Below are positions 25,806-34,642 of a stretch of DNA of 64,000 bases, piece by piece (position 1 is the stretch's first letter; every line of letters starts with the position of its first letter). The DNA lies in contig NZ_JANQJQ010000011.1 in assembly GCF_028281565.1 (NCBI RefSeq), positions 62,001 through 126,000 of the forward strand, in the 5' to 3' direction. Origin of the DNA: Seonamhaeicola sp. (GTDB taxonomy: Bacteria; Bacteroidota; Bacteroidia; Flavobacteriales; Flavobacteriaceae). The notes beneath the pieces were generated by a model. That model searched no databases. It saw only the letters and a program-made list of their open reading frames with translations, and was not told where the DNA came from. A program made the position numbers and the translations under genes.

Positions 25806-26435
25806 ATGATTCAAATAGAAAATCTTACATTTCATTATAGAGAAAGGGAACACACTTTTTCATTTCCCAACATCACTTTAGGAACGCAAGAAGATTTACT
25901 CATTTTAGGAAAGTCCGGTGTTGGGAAAACAACCTTTTTACATCTTTTAGCCGGTTTGTTAACTCCCGCGAGCGGAAAAGTTTTGATTGATGGTATTGAT
26001 ATAAACTCATTATCCATTAGTAAGTTGGATGCCTTTAGAGGCAAACATATTGGATTGGTATTTCAAAAAAAGCATGCCATACAATCCTTAAGCGTTTTGG
26101 AAAATTTAAAAGCCCGTCTTTTTTTCAGTAAAAAAAATATCGTGAATTCCAAAATTGAAGGGCTATTAAATGAATTAGACCTGGGTTCATATAAAAACAG
26201 TAAGTTGAATGAACTTAGTGAGGGGCAGTTACAACGTCTTAATATTGCTATGTCTGTAGTACATCAGCCAAAAGTTATTTTAGCTGATGAACCCACTTCA
26301 AGTTTAGATGATCAAAATTGCAACATTGTAATCAACCTCCTTCAAAAACAAGCAGAACAAACCAATGCCAATTTAGTGGTGATTACCCACGATTCCAGAA
26401 TTAAAGAATACTTCCAAAATACAATAGAATTATGA
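25806..26435 (+). CDS. ABC transporter ATP-binding protein (LolD/MacB-like)
   Basis: A 209-residue ATPase: Walker A GKSGVGKTTFL at about 36-46, signature LSEGQLQRLN, Walker B VILADEPTSSLDD and switch histidine in VITHDSR. It is of the LolD/MacB class that works with FtsX-type permeases. Its stop overlaps the ATG of the permease gene (ATGA), so the two subunits are translated together. Confidence 0.9.
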   Translation: MIQIENLTFHYREREHTFSFPNITLGTQEDLLILGKSGVGKTTFLHLLAGLLTPASGKVLIDGIDINSLSISKLDAFRGKHIGLVFQKKHAIQSLSVLENLKARLFFSKKNIVNSKIEGLLNELDLGSYKNSKLNELSEGQLQRLNIAMSVVHQPKVILADEPTSSLDDQNCNIVINLLQKQAEQTNANLVVITHDSRIKEYFQNTIEL

Positions 26436-27682
26436 GTATCTGGAAGATCAGTTTACAAAACCTAAAATCTAAGCCTTTATACACTTTTTTGAGTGTTTTT
26501 ACACTCTCATTAAGTATCATGTTGCTCCTTGGGGTTCAGCAAATAAAAACATCTTTTGAGTATCAGATGGAAAACAATTTAGGAGGCATAGATTTGGTAA
26601 TAGGTGCCAAAGGAAGCCCATTACAATTGGTATTGGCTTCAGTGTTGCACCTTGATAATCCAACGGGTAATATTCCATATAATGAGGCGAAAAAAATAGG
26701 CAAAAACCCTCTGATTAAAATCGCAGTGCCAATCTCTTATGGTGATAATTATAAAGGGTATAGAATTGTTGGAACCACTAATGATTTTAGGCATCTTTAC
26801 AATACTGAGTTGGAAAATGGACGTGATATTGAGAAAACCATGGAAGTTGTTATTGGGCATACTGTGGCTCAAGTATCAGAACTTTCCATTGGAGATACCT
26901 TTTTGAGTTCTCACGGATTGGTGGAGACTGATATAGAAACGCATGACGAAAAATTTACGGTAGTAGGCATTTTAAAGCCTACCCAAAAAGTTATAGACCG
27001 TTTAATTATAAGTAATTTGGAAAGTATATGGGATGTTCATGAGCATGAAGAAGAAACTGACGGAGAGGAAAATCATGATGATCATAACGATGAACACGAT
27101 CATGAACACCAGAGAGCACATCAAAACGAAGAGGAAAAGAAAATAACTTCGCTATTGGTTTCCTTTAGAAATCCTACAGGTTTTTTAACCTTGCCAAGAA
27201 CTATTAATGAACGTACCAATATGCAAGCCGCTTTACCAAAATACGAGCTGGATAAATTGTATGATTTCATGGGTGTCGGCCTTAAAGCCATTAATTGGAT
27301 TGCCTATTTGATTCTGGTAATATCCGGGCTAACCATATTTATCAGTCTTTATAAAATGGTTAAAGAGCGTGCTTTTGATCTGGCACTTTTACGAACCTAT
27401 GGAGCTACCTATTTTCAGGTGATGCGAATGGTGGCTTATGAAGGATTTATCATCGTTCTTATGGCCTTTTTTATTAGTATAGTACTGGTAAAAATAGCTT
27501 TACCAATGCTACTTGAAACTATTGAAGTGGGTTTTAAGGACAATTTACTTCAACGGTTACCATTTCAGGAGATATTTCAAATTGGAATGGTCGTTTTTAT
27601 GGCTACATTTTTATCTATTGTAATAGCCGTGTATCCTATCATGAAGATGAAAGTTTCAGAAATTTTAAGAGATGAAAAATAA
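26432..27682 (+). CDS. FtsX-type ABC permease with His-rich loop, probable zinc transporter subunit
   Basis: A 416-residue permease: TM1 about 18-36, a large extracytoplasmic domain about 40-285, then three TMs (about 288-310, 340-365, 385-405), the MacB/FtsX topology. The external domain includes an acidic, His-rich loop at 203-230 with eight histidines (203, 205, 215, 218, 222, 224, 226, 230), a likely zinc-binding segment. The layout of ATPase, FtsX permease and a small secreted protein recalls the Vibrio Zrg zinc system as I remember it, but no DUF2796 protein is present. It overlaps the next gene by 11 bp. Confidence 0.85.
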   Translation: MSIWKISLQNLKSKPLYTFLSVFTLSLSIMLLLGVQQIKTSFEYQMENNLGGIDLVIGAKGSPLQLVLASVLHLDNPTGNIPYNEAKKIGKNPLIKIAVPISYGDNYKGYRIVGTTNDFRHLYNTELENGRDIEKTMEVVIGHTVAQVSELSIGDTFLSSHGLVETDIETHDEKFTVVGILKPTQKVIDRLIISNLESIWDVHEHEEETDGEENHDDHNDEHDHEHQRAHQNEEEKKITSLLVSFRNPTGFLTLPRTINERTNMQAALPKYELDKLYDFMGVGLKAINWIAYLILVISGLTIFISLYKMVKERAFDLALLRTYGATYFQVMRMVAYEGFIIVLMAFFISIVLVKIALPMLLETIEVGFKDNLLQRLPFQEIFQIGMVVFMATFLSIVIAVYPIMKMKVSEILRDEK

Positions 27683-28109
27683 AACAATAGTAATTTTTAT
27701 ATTCTTTTCCGGCTTCATGTGTTTTTCTCAAAAAGAAATTTCGTGGAAAGACTTATCAAAAGTCACATTCAAAGAACATTATTTTCCAGCTTATGACAGA
27801 GCCTTTTTGAAACCTGAATTTTCAGAATCTGTTAAGGCCTTAGAAGGGAAACTAGTATCCATAACAGGCTATTTTTTAGACATAGACCCTGAAGGTCGAT
27901 TGTTTATCCTATCAAAAGGCCCCATGTCATCCTGTTTTTTTTGTGGCGTTGGAGGTCCTGAAACGGCTATAGAGCTACAGTTTACCTCTAGGCCATCATT
28001 TAAAACCGATGACATTCTAAAAATTACCGGGAAGTTAAAACTTAATGCTGAAGATGTAGATCATTTTAATTACATATTAGTTGGATGCAAAGGACAACTG
28101 ATTAATTAA
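27672..28109 (+). CDS. Small secreted DUF3299-like protein
   Basis: A 145-residue protein with a signal peptide (1-19, CFSQ) and a single beta-rich domain of OB-fold appearance (VKALEGKLVSITGYFLDID, DDILKITGKLKLN, YILVGCKGQL). A Cys pair lies in MSSCFFCGVGGPE. It resembles DUF3299 proteins that accompany zinc-regulated ABC transporters. It overlaps the permease gene by 11 bp and ends the unit begun at PhoX. It may pass metal to or from the transporter; no reaction is proposed. Confidence 0.7.
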   Translation: MKNKTIVIFIFFSGFMCFSQKEISWKDLSKVTFKEHYFPAYDRAFLKPEFSESVKALEGKLVSITGYFLDIDPEGRLFILSKGPMSSCFFCGVGGPETAIELQFTSRPSFKTDDILKITGKLKLNAEDVDHFNYILVGCKGQLIN

Positions 28110-28246
28110 AAAAACATTTATAGTATTGGTCAATTATATCGAGAAAAGTGTTAGTTAAATATACAGTAATGTTAATGAATGGACTATATTCGCCATAAGC
28201 AAGAAACAATTACAAGCAACTTAAATAGAAGTAGAGACTCAAAATT

Positions 28247-28780
28247 ATGTCAACAATCAAAATAGGGATCATTACTGTAAGTGACAGGGCAAGTGCCGGA
28301 GTTTATGAAGACATTAGCGGAAAAGCAATCATAGATACCCTGAACGATTATTTGATTTCAGAATGGAAAGATGTTTACAAAATAGTACCTGACGAACAAG
28401 ACATCATTGAAAAAACGATTATCGATATGGTCGATAATGAAACATGCTGTTTGGTGGTTACCACAGGAGGTACCGGTCCTGCCAAAAGGGATGTTACACC
28501 TGAAGCCACTGAAGCAGTATGTGACAGGATGATGCCAGGTTTTGGAGAGCTCATGAGAACGGAATCATTAAAATATGTACCTACGGCCATTCTTTCAAGA
28601 CAGACTGCTGGCCTTAGGGGCAGTAGTTTGATTATTAATTTACCGGGAAAGCCAAAATCTATTAGGGAATGCCTGGATGCCGTTTTTCCTGCTGTGCCCT
28701 ATTGTATAGATCTAATGGAAGGGCCTTACTTAGAATGTAATGAAGAAGTAATTAAGCCGTTCAGGCCTAAGAAAAAATAA
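28247..28780 (+). CDS. mog: Molybdenum cofactor biosynthesis protein MogA/MoaB family
   Basis: A 177-residue MPT adenylyltransferase-type protein. GIITVSDRASAGVYEDISG, TTGGTGPAKRDVTPEAT and IINLPGKPKSIRECL are the family signatures. MogA activates molybdopterin by adenylation before molybdate insertion. Its length fits MogA better than MoaB. No other moa/moe gene is in the window. Separated by 137 bp from the zinc unit and not linked to it by an operator. Confidence 0.9.
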   Translation: MSTIKIGIITVSDRASAGVYEDISGKAIIDTLNDYLISEWKDVYKIVPDEQDIIEKTIIDMVDNETCCLVVTTGGTGPAKRDVTPEATEAVCDRMMPGFGELMRTESLKYVPTAILSRQTAGLRGSSLIINLPGKPKSIRECLDAVFPAVPYCIDLMEGPYLECNEEVIKPFRPKKK

Positions 28781-28935
28781 CAGGAAGTCAACCTTCTATA
28801 CTCAAAAAGTTCCATCAGAAAAAGTTTGTATACAGCAAACATAGCTTAATTAAATTTTCTTAACCACCTTACAAAGGCCCAAAGTAATTGAAGTAAAAAC
28901 TCTAACTAACAATTTCGTACTTCCAACTTCCCGCT

Positions 28936-29427
28936 TCAAACTTCTTTTATCATCTCATAGTCATCCATAACAAATCCGTTACCAATATCAGCCACAACGG
29001 GGCCAACATTTTTAAAACCTAGTTTTTCATAGGCTTTTATAGAGTTAACATTGTTTATGTTTACGGTAAGTCTGATCTTATCCAACTTATAAGTTTCTGC
29101 TTTTTCCTCAACAAAAACCATGGCTGCTTTACCAATCTTTCTGCCTCTGTACTCCCCTACCACATATATCTTGCTTAAAAACAAGGCTTCATTTTCTTTT
29201 TTTATTGAAAGGTAACCTGCCGGTACATCATTAAAAAAAAGTAAATAATATTCAAAACCTTTTTCTACTTGCTCCTTTATGGCTTTTGCAGATTGGAATT
29301 TTTTCAGCATATAGTTAACCTGAGGGAGGCCAATAATAGGTATATAGTGCTCCCGCCAAATAATATCGGCTAAGGTCTCTATGATTTTGAAATGTTCGGA
29401 AGTATTTGCAACTACAATATTTGTCAT
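28936..29427 (-). CDS. GNAT family N-acetyltransferase
   Basis: A 163-residue acetyltransferase: the acetyl-CoA motif VGEYRGRKIGKAAMVFVEE, the strand LFLSKIYVV before it, and the C-terminal NVNNVNSIKAYEKLGFKNVG. Substrate unknown. It is 4 bp from the TrhA gene upstream on the same strand, so the two are likely co-transcribed with the DUF4294 gene. Confidence 0.87.
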   Translation of the reverse strand: MTNIVVANTSEHFKIIETLADIIWREHYIPIIGLPQVNYMLKKFQSAKAIKEQVEKGFEYYLLFFNDVPAGYLSIKKENEALFLSKIYVVGEYRGRKIGKAAMVFVEEKAETYKLDKIRLTVNINNVNSIKAYEKLGFKNVGPVVADIGNGFVMDDYEMIKEV

Positions 29428-29431
29428 GGCT

Positions 29432-30058
29432 CTAAATTATATAAAAGAATATCATAAAAAAATGACATAGGGCGCCTACCAGAACAAACAAATGCCAAAT
29501 GACATGATTAAACGGAATCTTTTCAATAATATAAAAAATAATGCCTCCGGTATAAGCTAATCCGCCGGCAAATAATAGTAAAACAGCATCGCTGGGAACC
29601 CATTCGGAAAAGTTGGCAAAATCAAACACAATGAGCCACCCCATAACCAAATATAATAAAGTTGAAAATATTTCAAACCGTCCGGTAAAAAACAATTTTA
29701 AAACAATACCGAAGGCAGCTATGCCCCAGATAATCCAAAACAATGGCCATCCCAGGCTTTCGCTAAGTGTGATCAATAAAACCGGTGTGTAGGTCCCCGC
29801 AATTAACAGATAAATACTTATATGATCTACAATCCTGAAATAGTGCTTTCGTTTTTCCTGTTTTATGGCATGATATAAGGTAGATGCGGTAAATAAAACA
29901 ATAATAGAGATGCCGTAAACTATAACACTGAATAAACTCCAATTTGTCTTCTGTGTATCGAAAAGAATAAGTAAAACCAGGGCCGCAATTCCAAATAAGG
30001 CACCAATGGCATGGGTAGTAGCATTTAAGGTCTCTTCAAAAGCCGTTTGCTTCCGCAT
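29432..30058 (-). CDS. trhA: Hemolysin III family (PAQR/TrhA) membrane protein
   Basis: A 208-residue protein with seven predicted membrane segments. PAQR residues are in place: EETLNATTHAIGA at the start, STLYHAIKQ (metal His), HISIYLLIAGTYTPV, and a C-terminal HVIWHLFVLVGALCHF with two His of the metal site. Related proteins tune membrane fluidity in E. coli; haemolysis is a historical label. Second of three closely spaced minus-strand genes. Confidence 0.88.
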   Translation of the reverse strand: MRKQTAFEETLNATTHAIGALFGIAALVLLILFDTQKTNWSLFSVIVYGISIIVLFTASTLYHAIKQEKRKHYFRIVDHISIYLLIAGTYTPVLLITLSESLGWPLFWIIWGIAAFGIVLKLFFTGRFEIFSTLLYLVMGWLIVFDFANFSEWVPSDAVLLLFAGGLAYTGGIIFYIIEKIPFNHVIWHLFVLVGALCHFFMIFFYII

Positions 30059-30059
30059 G

Positions 30060-30743
30060 CTATTCTTCTTTAGAATCGGCGTTCAACCACTTATCCGTTA
30101 AATCATAAAAGTCAAATTCCAGGGCCGACTCCTGAGGTTCCAATCGTCCGCTTTGAAAGTTACGTTGCAAAATATCTTCAATTAAATAATCTTCTTTTAC
30201 ATGCTCGGGATCAAATTCTCGTTTCAAGGAAATATCAAACATACTGGCTGTAGTATTGTACCAAAAGGCACGCCAACCGCTACGTAATTCTTTTACTAAA
30301 TCAAACGCCGTAATACCGGTTTGCCTGTGAATTAACTTCACCAGGATCTGGCCTTCAGTTCGGGTCATCTTCTTTAATTCTTCGGAAAACTCGCCCTCAA
30401 TATATTTTTGAACCCTTTTGGTATAACGTTTTCTATCACGCTTTCGTTTTAAACCGGCCAAACGTTTGTTCATAGAATCCAATCGAACGGCAGCCAGTTT
30501 CGCATATGGATACACCTTAACGGTTTTCCGTCGTAAAATTAAATAGCGAATACGGTCTTCCCTACTATCAAACTTAAGCCTGTGTAAAAGTTTGACTTCC
30601 TCTAAACCAATACTGGTTCGAGGAACAGAATCTCCTTCAATAATTAAATACTCCACTGTAGATATGGAATCGTTCACAACCTCATTAACCTGGGCTAATA
30701 ATAATGTCGGGAATAAAAAGAGTATGTATTTAAAAAAGTTCAT
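30060..30743 (-). CDS. DUF4294 secreted protein
   Basis: A 227-residue protein with a signal peptide (1-17, LLLAQ). The DUF4294 core runs about 30-190: EYLIIEGDSVPRTSIGLEEV, RIRYLILRRKTVKVYPYAKLA and LVKLIHRQTGITAFDLVKELR. A Bacteroidota envelope family with unknown function. It heads a three-gene minus-strand group with TrhA (1 bp gap) and GNAT. Confidence 0.8.
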   Translation of the reverse strand: MNFFKYILFLFPTLLLAQVNEVVNDSISTVEYLIIEGDSVPRTSIGLEEVKLLHRLKFDSREDRIRYLILRRKTVKVYPYAKLAAVRLDSMNKRLAGLKRKRDRKRYTKRVQKYIEGEFSEELKKMTRTEGQILVKLIHRQTGITAFDLVKELRSGWRAFWYNTTASMFDISLKREFDPEHVKEDYLIEDILQRNFQSGRLEPQESALEFDFYDLTDKWLNADSKEE

Positions 30744-30883
30744 TAATATGTATTCTGAGGCTTTTGCCTGCCAAAATTACTAATTTACTCTTTGTAAAAC
30801 GTTTTTTTTCCTCGGTTATTTTTTATGTAATTAAGCTGTAGGCTTTCTATTTATATTGTTATTTTAGTGCAAAACTTTTACAA

Positions 30884-31972
30884 ATGGCAAAAAAGCGTAT
30901 TCTCAATAAAAAATCAATTGACTTTCTGGAAAAATATCTAAATAATGCATCGCCAACCGGCTATGAATGGGACGGGCAAAAACTGTGGATGGATTATTTA
31001 AAACCTTATGTGGACGAATTCATTACAGACACATACGGCACTGCGGTTGGAGTTATAAATCCCGAAGCAAAATACAAAGTTGTTATTGAAGGGCATGCCG
31101 ATGAAATTTCCTGGTATGTGAATTACATAAGTGATAACGGATTAATTTACGTGATAAGAAATGGTGGTAGCGACCATCAAATTGCTCCGAGTAAAGTGGT
31201 GAACATTCATACCAAAAAGGGTATTGTAAAAGGCGTGTTCGGATGGCCGGCCATCCATACCAGAAGCCGAGTTAAGGAAGAACCGCCAAAACCTGATAAT
31301 ATTTTTATTGACTGTGGATGTAAAAATAAAGAAGAAGTAGAAAAATTAGGAGTTCACGTAGGTTGTGTGATTACCTATCCTGACGAATTCCACATTTTAA
31401 ATAAAGATAAGTTTGTGTGTAGAGCCATTGATAACCGTATGGGAGGTTTTATGATTGCTGAAGTAGCACGTTTACTTAAAGAAAATAATAAGGAATTGCC
31501 CTTTGGATTATACATTACCAATGCCGTACAGGAAGAAATAGGGTTACGCGGCGCCGAAATGATCACGCAAACCATTAAGCCTAATGTGGCCATAGTGACT
31601 GATGTGACACATGACACCACTACGCCTATGATAGAGAAGAAAAAGGAAGGGCACTTGGAAATTGGCAAAGGCCCTGTGGTAGCGTATGCGCCCGCAGTCC
31701 AACAAAAATTACGCGATTTAATTATTGATACTGCTGAGGCTAAGAAGATTCCTTTCCAACGTTCTGCATTGTCAAGAGCAACGGGAACCGATACGGATGC
31801 CTTTGCGTACAGTAATGGCGGTGTAGCTTCGGCATTGATCTCGCTACCGCTTCGTTATATGCACACAACCGTGGAAATGGTTCATAAAGAGGATGTTGAA
31901 AATGTGATTAGACTCATTTATGAAACCCTTCTTAATATAAAAGATGGCGATACCTTTAGTTATTTCGATTAA
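30884..31972 (+). CDS. M42 family metallopeptidase (glutamyl aminopeptidase/endoglucanase M type)
   Basis: A 362-residue aminopeptidase. Dinuclear metal-site motifs are in order: EGHADEISW (metal His and Asp), RAIDNRMGG, NAVQEEIGLRGAEM (catalytic and metal Glu), VTDVTHD and a final HTTVEMVHKED. M42 enzymes form large tetrahedral aminopeptidase complexes in the cytoplasm and use Zn or Co. No signal peptide. It stands alone and is followed by a palindromic repeat. Confidence 0.92.
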   Translation: MAKKRILNKKSIDFLEKYLNNASPTGYEWDGQKLWMDYLKPYVDEFITDTYGTAVGVINPEAKYKVVIEGHADEISWYVNYISDNGLIYVIRNGGSDHQIAPSKVVNIHTKKGIVKGVFGWPAIHTRSRVKEEPPKPDNIFIDCGCKNKEEVEKLGVHVGCVITYPDEFHILNKDKFVCRAIDNRMGGFMIAEVARLLKENNKELPFGLYITNAVQEEIGLRGAEMITQTIKPNVAIVTDVTHDTTTPMIEKKKEGHLEIGKGPVVAYAPAVQQKLRDLIIDTAEAKKIPFQRSALSRATGTDTDAFAYSNGGVASALISLPLRYMHTTVEMVHKEDVENVIRLIYETLLNIKDGDTFSYFD

Positions 31973-31985
31973 ATAAAAATAGAGT

Positions 31986-32066
31986 TGTCATTCTGAATGA
32001 AGTGACACGAAATGAAGAATCTTATTAACCCTGACTAAAAGATTCTTCGCTTTGCTCAGAATGACA
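31986..32066. repeat. Intergenic inverted repeat of the TGTCATTCTGA type
   Basis: Perfect outer arms TGTCATTCTGA (31986-31996) and TCAGAATGACA (32056-32066), and perfect inner arms GAAGAATCTT (32014-32023) and AAGATTCTTC (32039-32048). It fills the spacer between two same-strand genes and would form a strong RNA or DNA hairpin. It is of the same general style as the repeats at 6289-6373 and 54484-54613. Confidence 0.75.
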
Positions 32067-32089
32067 GTTCGACTTTTTCTACTCATTTT

Positions 32090-32647
32090 ATGGATGAACT
32101 CATAGATATTGTTGATGCTCAGGGGAACCCTACCGGACGATCGGAACTAAAATCCGTAATCCACCAAAAAGGGTATTACCATAATACGGCACATATTTGG
32201 TTATATACTAAAGCGGGTGAAATTTTGCTGTCACAGCGTTCGTCTAAAAAAATCATTTGCCCGCTGATGTGGGATGTTTCCGTGGCGGGCCATATTGACT
32301 CAGGAGAAACACCGGAACAAGGGGCTGTTAGAGAAACTAAAGAGGAAATAAGTTTAACTATTTCTGAAGCCGATTTAAATAAAATAGGGGTTTTTGAATG
32401 CTTTCAAAGCTATGACAATGCTATTCAGGATAATGAGTTTCATAATACGTTCATAGCTGAATTAAATGCGCCATTATCAAAATTAATTCCCCAGGAAGGT
32501 GAAGTTGAAGCTTTAAAACTGGTGTCGTTTCAAGAATTTAAACACTTAATCGATACCATCGGGAACAATGGTAATCACTTTGTGCCATCAAACAAAAGTT
32601 ACTATGAATTAGTGCTTCAAAAAATTATTGAAACTGTAAATCCATGA
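32090..32647 (+). CDS. NUDIX hydrolase, Idi/YfcD-like
   Basis: A 185-residue protein of the isopentenyl-diphosphate-isomerase-like NUDIX group. N-terminal DELIDIVDAQGNPTGRSELK, then HIWLYTKAGEILLSQRS and a full Nudix box at about 67-89 (GHIDSGETPEQGAVRETKEE then IS). The usual Cys and Glu of true IPP isomerases are not evident, so a nucleotide or sugar-nucleotide substrate is more likely. Its stop overlaps the ATG of the PrsW gene (ATGA). Confidence 0.87.
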   Translation: MDELIDIVDAQGNPTGRSELKSVIHQKGYYHNTAHIWLYTKAGEILLSQRSSKKIICPLMWDVSVAGHIDSGETPEQGAVRETKEEISLTISEADLNKIGVFECFQSYDNAIQDNEFHNTFIAELNAPLSKLIPQEGEVEALKLVSFQEFKHLIDTIGNNGNHFVPSNKSYYELVLQKIIETVNP

Positions 32648-33318
32648 ATTTATTGTTATTTGCTGTTGCACCCGTTTTTATAATAATCCTCTATATTTAT
32701 TATAAAGACAAATACGAAAAGGAGCCTAAACGACTGTTATTTTTTAACTTTCTGCTCGGGGCCGTTGTCAGCATTATAATTACTACTATACTTTATTATA
32801 TTTTTGATATAGTCTTACCACTTCCTGACCGGACCAGTGTTTTTCAACAATTCATTAAAGCGTTTTTCGTAGTTGGTTTAACCGAAGAATTTAGTAAATA
32901 CATCATTGTTAGGTATTATGCACAGCGCCATACGGAGTTTAATGAACCTTTTGACGGCATTGTATACGCTGTTATGGTCTCCATGGGTTTTGCAGCTACC
33001 GAAAACATCTTCTATGTTTTAGAAGGCGGGTATCAAACCGCTATATTAAGGGCTTTTACCGCCGTTCCGGCCCATGCTACCTTTGGTATTTTAATGGGGT
33101 ATTATATGGGAAAAGCGAAGTTTTCCAAAAATAAAGTGTTATTGAATTTAACCGGATTGCTACTGGCTATTACTTTTCACGGCGCCTATGATTTCTTTCT
33201 TTTTATCGACTTTATCCCGGGAATATGGCTCGGTGCGTTTGTTTCTTTAATTGTTGGTATTGTGCTTTCGCAAAAGGCCATAAAGCGACATCAGGAAAGG
33301 TCAAATTTTAAGGTTTAA
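32644..33318 (+). CDS. PrsW family intramembrane metalloprotease
   Basis: A 224-residue membrane protein with about seven hydrophobic segments. PrsW/CAAX-type motifs are present: FFVVGLTEEFSKYIIV (EExxK), FAATENIFYVL, PAHATFGILMGYYMG and TFHGAYDFFLF, supplying the Glu and His residues of the membrane metal site. PrsW in Bacillus cleaves an anti-sigma factor; the target here is unknown. Translationally coupled to the NUDIX gene by a 4-bp overlap. Confidence 0.85.
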   Translation: MNLLLFAVAPVFIIILYIYYKDKYEKEPKRLLFFNFLLGAVVSIIITTILYYIFDIVLPLPDRTSVFQQFIKAFFVVGLTEEFSKYIIVRYYAQRHTEFNEPFDGIVYAVMVSMGFAATENIFYVLEGGYQTAILRAFTAVPAHATFGILMGYYMGKAKFSKNKVLLNLTGLLLAITFHGAYDFFLFIDFIPGIWLGAFVSLIVGIVLSQKAIKRHQERSNFKV

Positions 33319-33341
33319 ATTTTGAAATTAAATTACGGATT

Positions 33342-34472
33342 TTAGTATCCTCTTGCCAAATCAACCATATTCAGCAATTTTTCTCCCCGGATGTAACGCC
33401 TCAGATTCTCTCTTATAATCATAAGTGCATTCCTTCTGGTCAGATCAGACCTCCCGGCTGTGTGCTGAGTGATAATTACATTTGGCATCGACCAAAGTTC
33501 ATGACCTTCGGGCAAAGGTTCCGGATCCGTAACATCGAGGCCGGCACCACTCAACTTACCACTTTTAAGTGCTGCTATTAAGGCATCGGTATCCGTAGTT
33601 TTCCCGCGCCCCACTGAAATATAATAACTTCCTTCATTTAAATTATTAAAGAATGCTTCCCCAACAATACCTTTTGTTTTATCAGTAAGCGGTAGCGCAT
33701 TCACAACAACATCGGCTCGTTTTGCTAAAGCTACAGTTTCATCACTTAACCCTACATAGTCCACATAATCCGGTCCGGTCCTTCTTGAGTTTCTTGTACC
33801 AATAACGTGCATTCCTAACTTATTTCCTCTGCTGGCAACCTGCGACCCTATACCTCCAAGTCCAAGCACCAACATGGTTTTTCCTTTTACAGCAATTGCT
33901 TTGGGGGCATCCGGAGTATTATTACCACGGCTCCAGTCAGATTTTGTCTTTAGATCTTGAAACATAGGTAACCTGCGCGTCAGAGCCATCATCATTGCTA
34001 TGCTATGTTCTGCAATAGTTTCACTATGTACTTTGGCGTTATTGGTCGCAATTAATTTCGAAGTTTTGATCCCGGGAATCGATCCGCATCTATCTATCCC
34101 CGCAGAAGTGATATGAATGTAATCCAGAGCTTTCCCCTTTGCAATTAAATTGGTACATCCCCCTATATACACATCACTGTCCAGGATACTCGCTTCAATT
34201 TCGGAAGCACTACTTACAAATTCAACCGCCACGCCGTCAGCTACCTCCAGTAACCATGCCTTAGATCCAAATCCACTTTCGGTCTCGGAATAAAACCGCA
34301 TGGTTATTTTTTCAGGGCGTGACCACCCGGGCATATCCCTGCTCGCCTCTTTTGATTCTCTAATTCCTAATTCCTTAATTAAGGTGTCAATAGGTATTTC
34401 ATCAACTTGTCCTGTTAACGGAGCACAAGCAAAAACAAACAAAACCGGGATAATAAGATGTAAGGTTTTCAT
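33342..34472 (-). CDS. Exported D-2-hydroxyacid dehydrogenase family protein
   Basis: A 376-residue protein combining a lipoprotein-like signal (MKTLHLIIPVLFVFAC, Cys16) with a complete D-2-hydroxyacid dehydrogenase: NAD site VLGLGGIGSQVA at about 205, SVGRGKTTDTD (catalytic Arg), DVTDPEPLP (Glu) and ITQHTAGR (catalytic His). Such enzymes normally reduce 2-oxo acids with cytoplasmic NADH, so an exported form is odd, because free NADH is not expected in the periplasm. The N-terminal 90 residues after the signal are diverged. A lipid-anchored enzyme with bound cofactor is one explanation. Confidence 0.85.
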   Translation of the reverse strand: MKTLHLIIPVLFVFACAPLTGQVDEIPIDTLIKELGIRESKEASRDMPGWSRPEKITMRFYSETESGFGSKAWLLEVADGVAVEFVSSASEIEASILDSDVYIGGCTNLIAKGKALDYIHITSAGIDRCGSIPGIKTSKLIATNNAKVHSETIAEHSIAMMMALTRRLPMFQDLKTKSDWSRGNNTPDAPKAIAVKGKTMLVLGLGGIGSQVASRGNKLGMHVIGTRNSRRTGPDYVDYVGLSDETVALAKRADVVVNALPLTDKTKGIVGEAFFNNLNEGSYYISVGRGKTTDTDALIAALKSGKLSGAGLDVTDPEPLPEGHELWSMPNVIITQHTAGRSDLTRRNALMIIRENLRRYIRGEKLLNMVDLARGY

Positions 34473-34576
34473 AATAAGCTAAATAGGTAATGAATTTACT
34501 ATTTTCAATTTCAAATAACAAATATAATTTTGGCCGATCAAAGCAATTATCTGTTTATAATAGAAGCCATAAAAAA

Positions 34577-34622
34577 AGCCTCTTCACCTTAGGATATCTT
34601 TCAAATCCCATGGCAAGAGGCT
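34577..34622 (-). terminator. Rho-independent terminator after the YceI gene
   Basis: On the minus strand AGCCTCTTGCC pairs with GGTGAAGAGGCT across a 20-odd nt loop, followed by a run of seven T. It lies 20 bp after the stop at 34643. Confidence 0.75.
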
Positions 34623-34642
34623 CTGACTATAAACTGTAAAAA

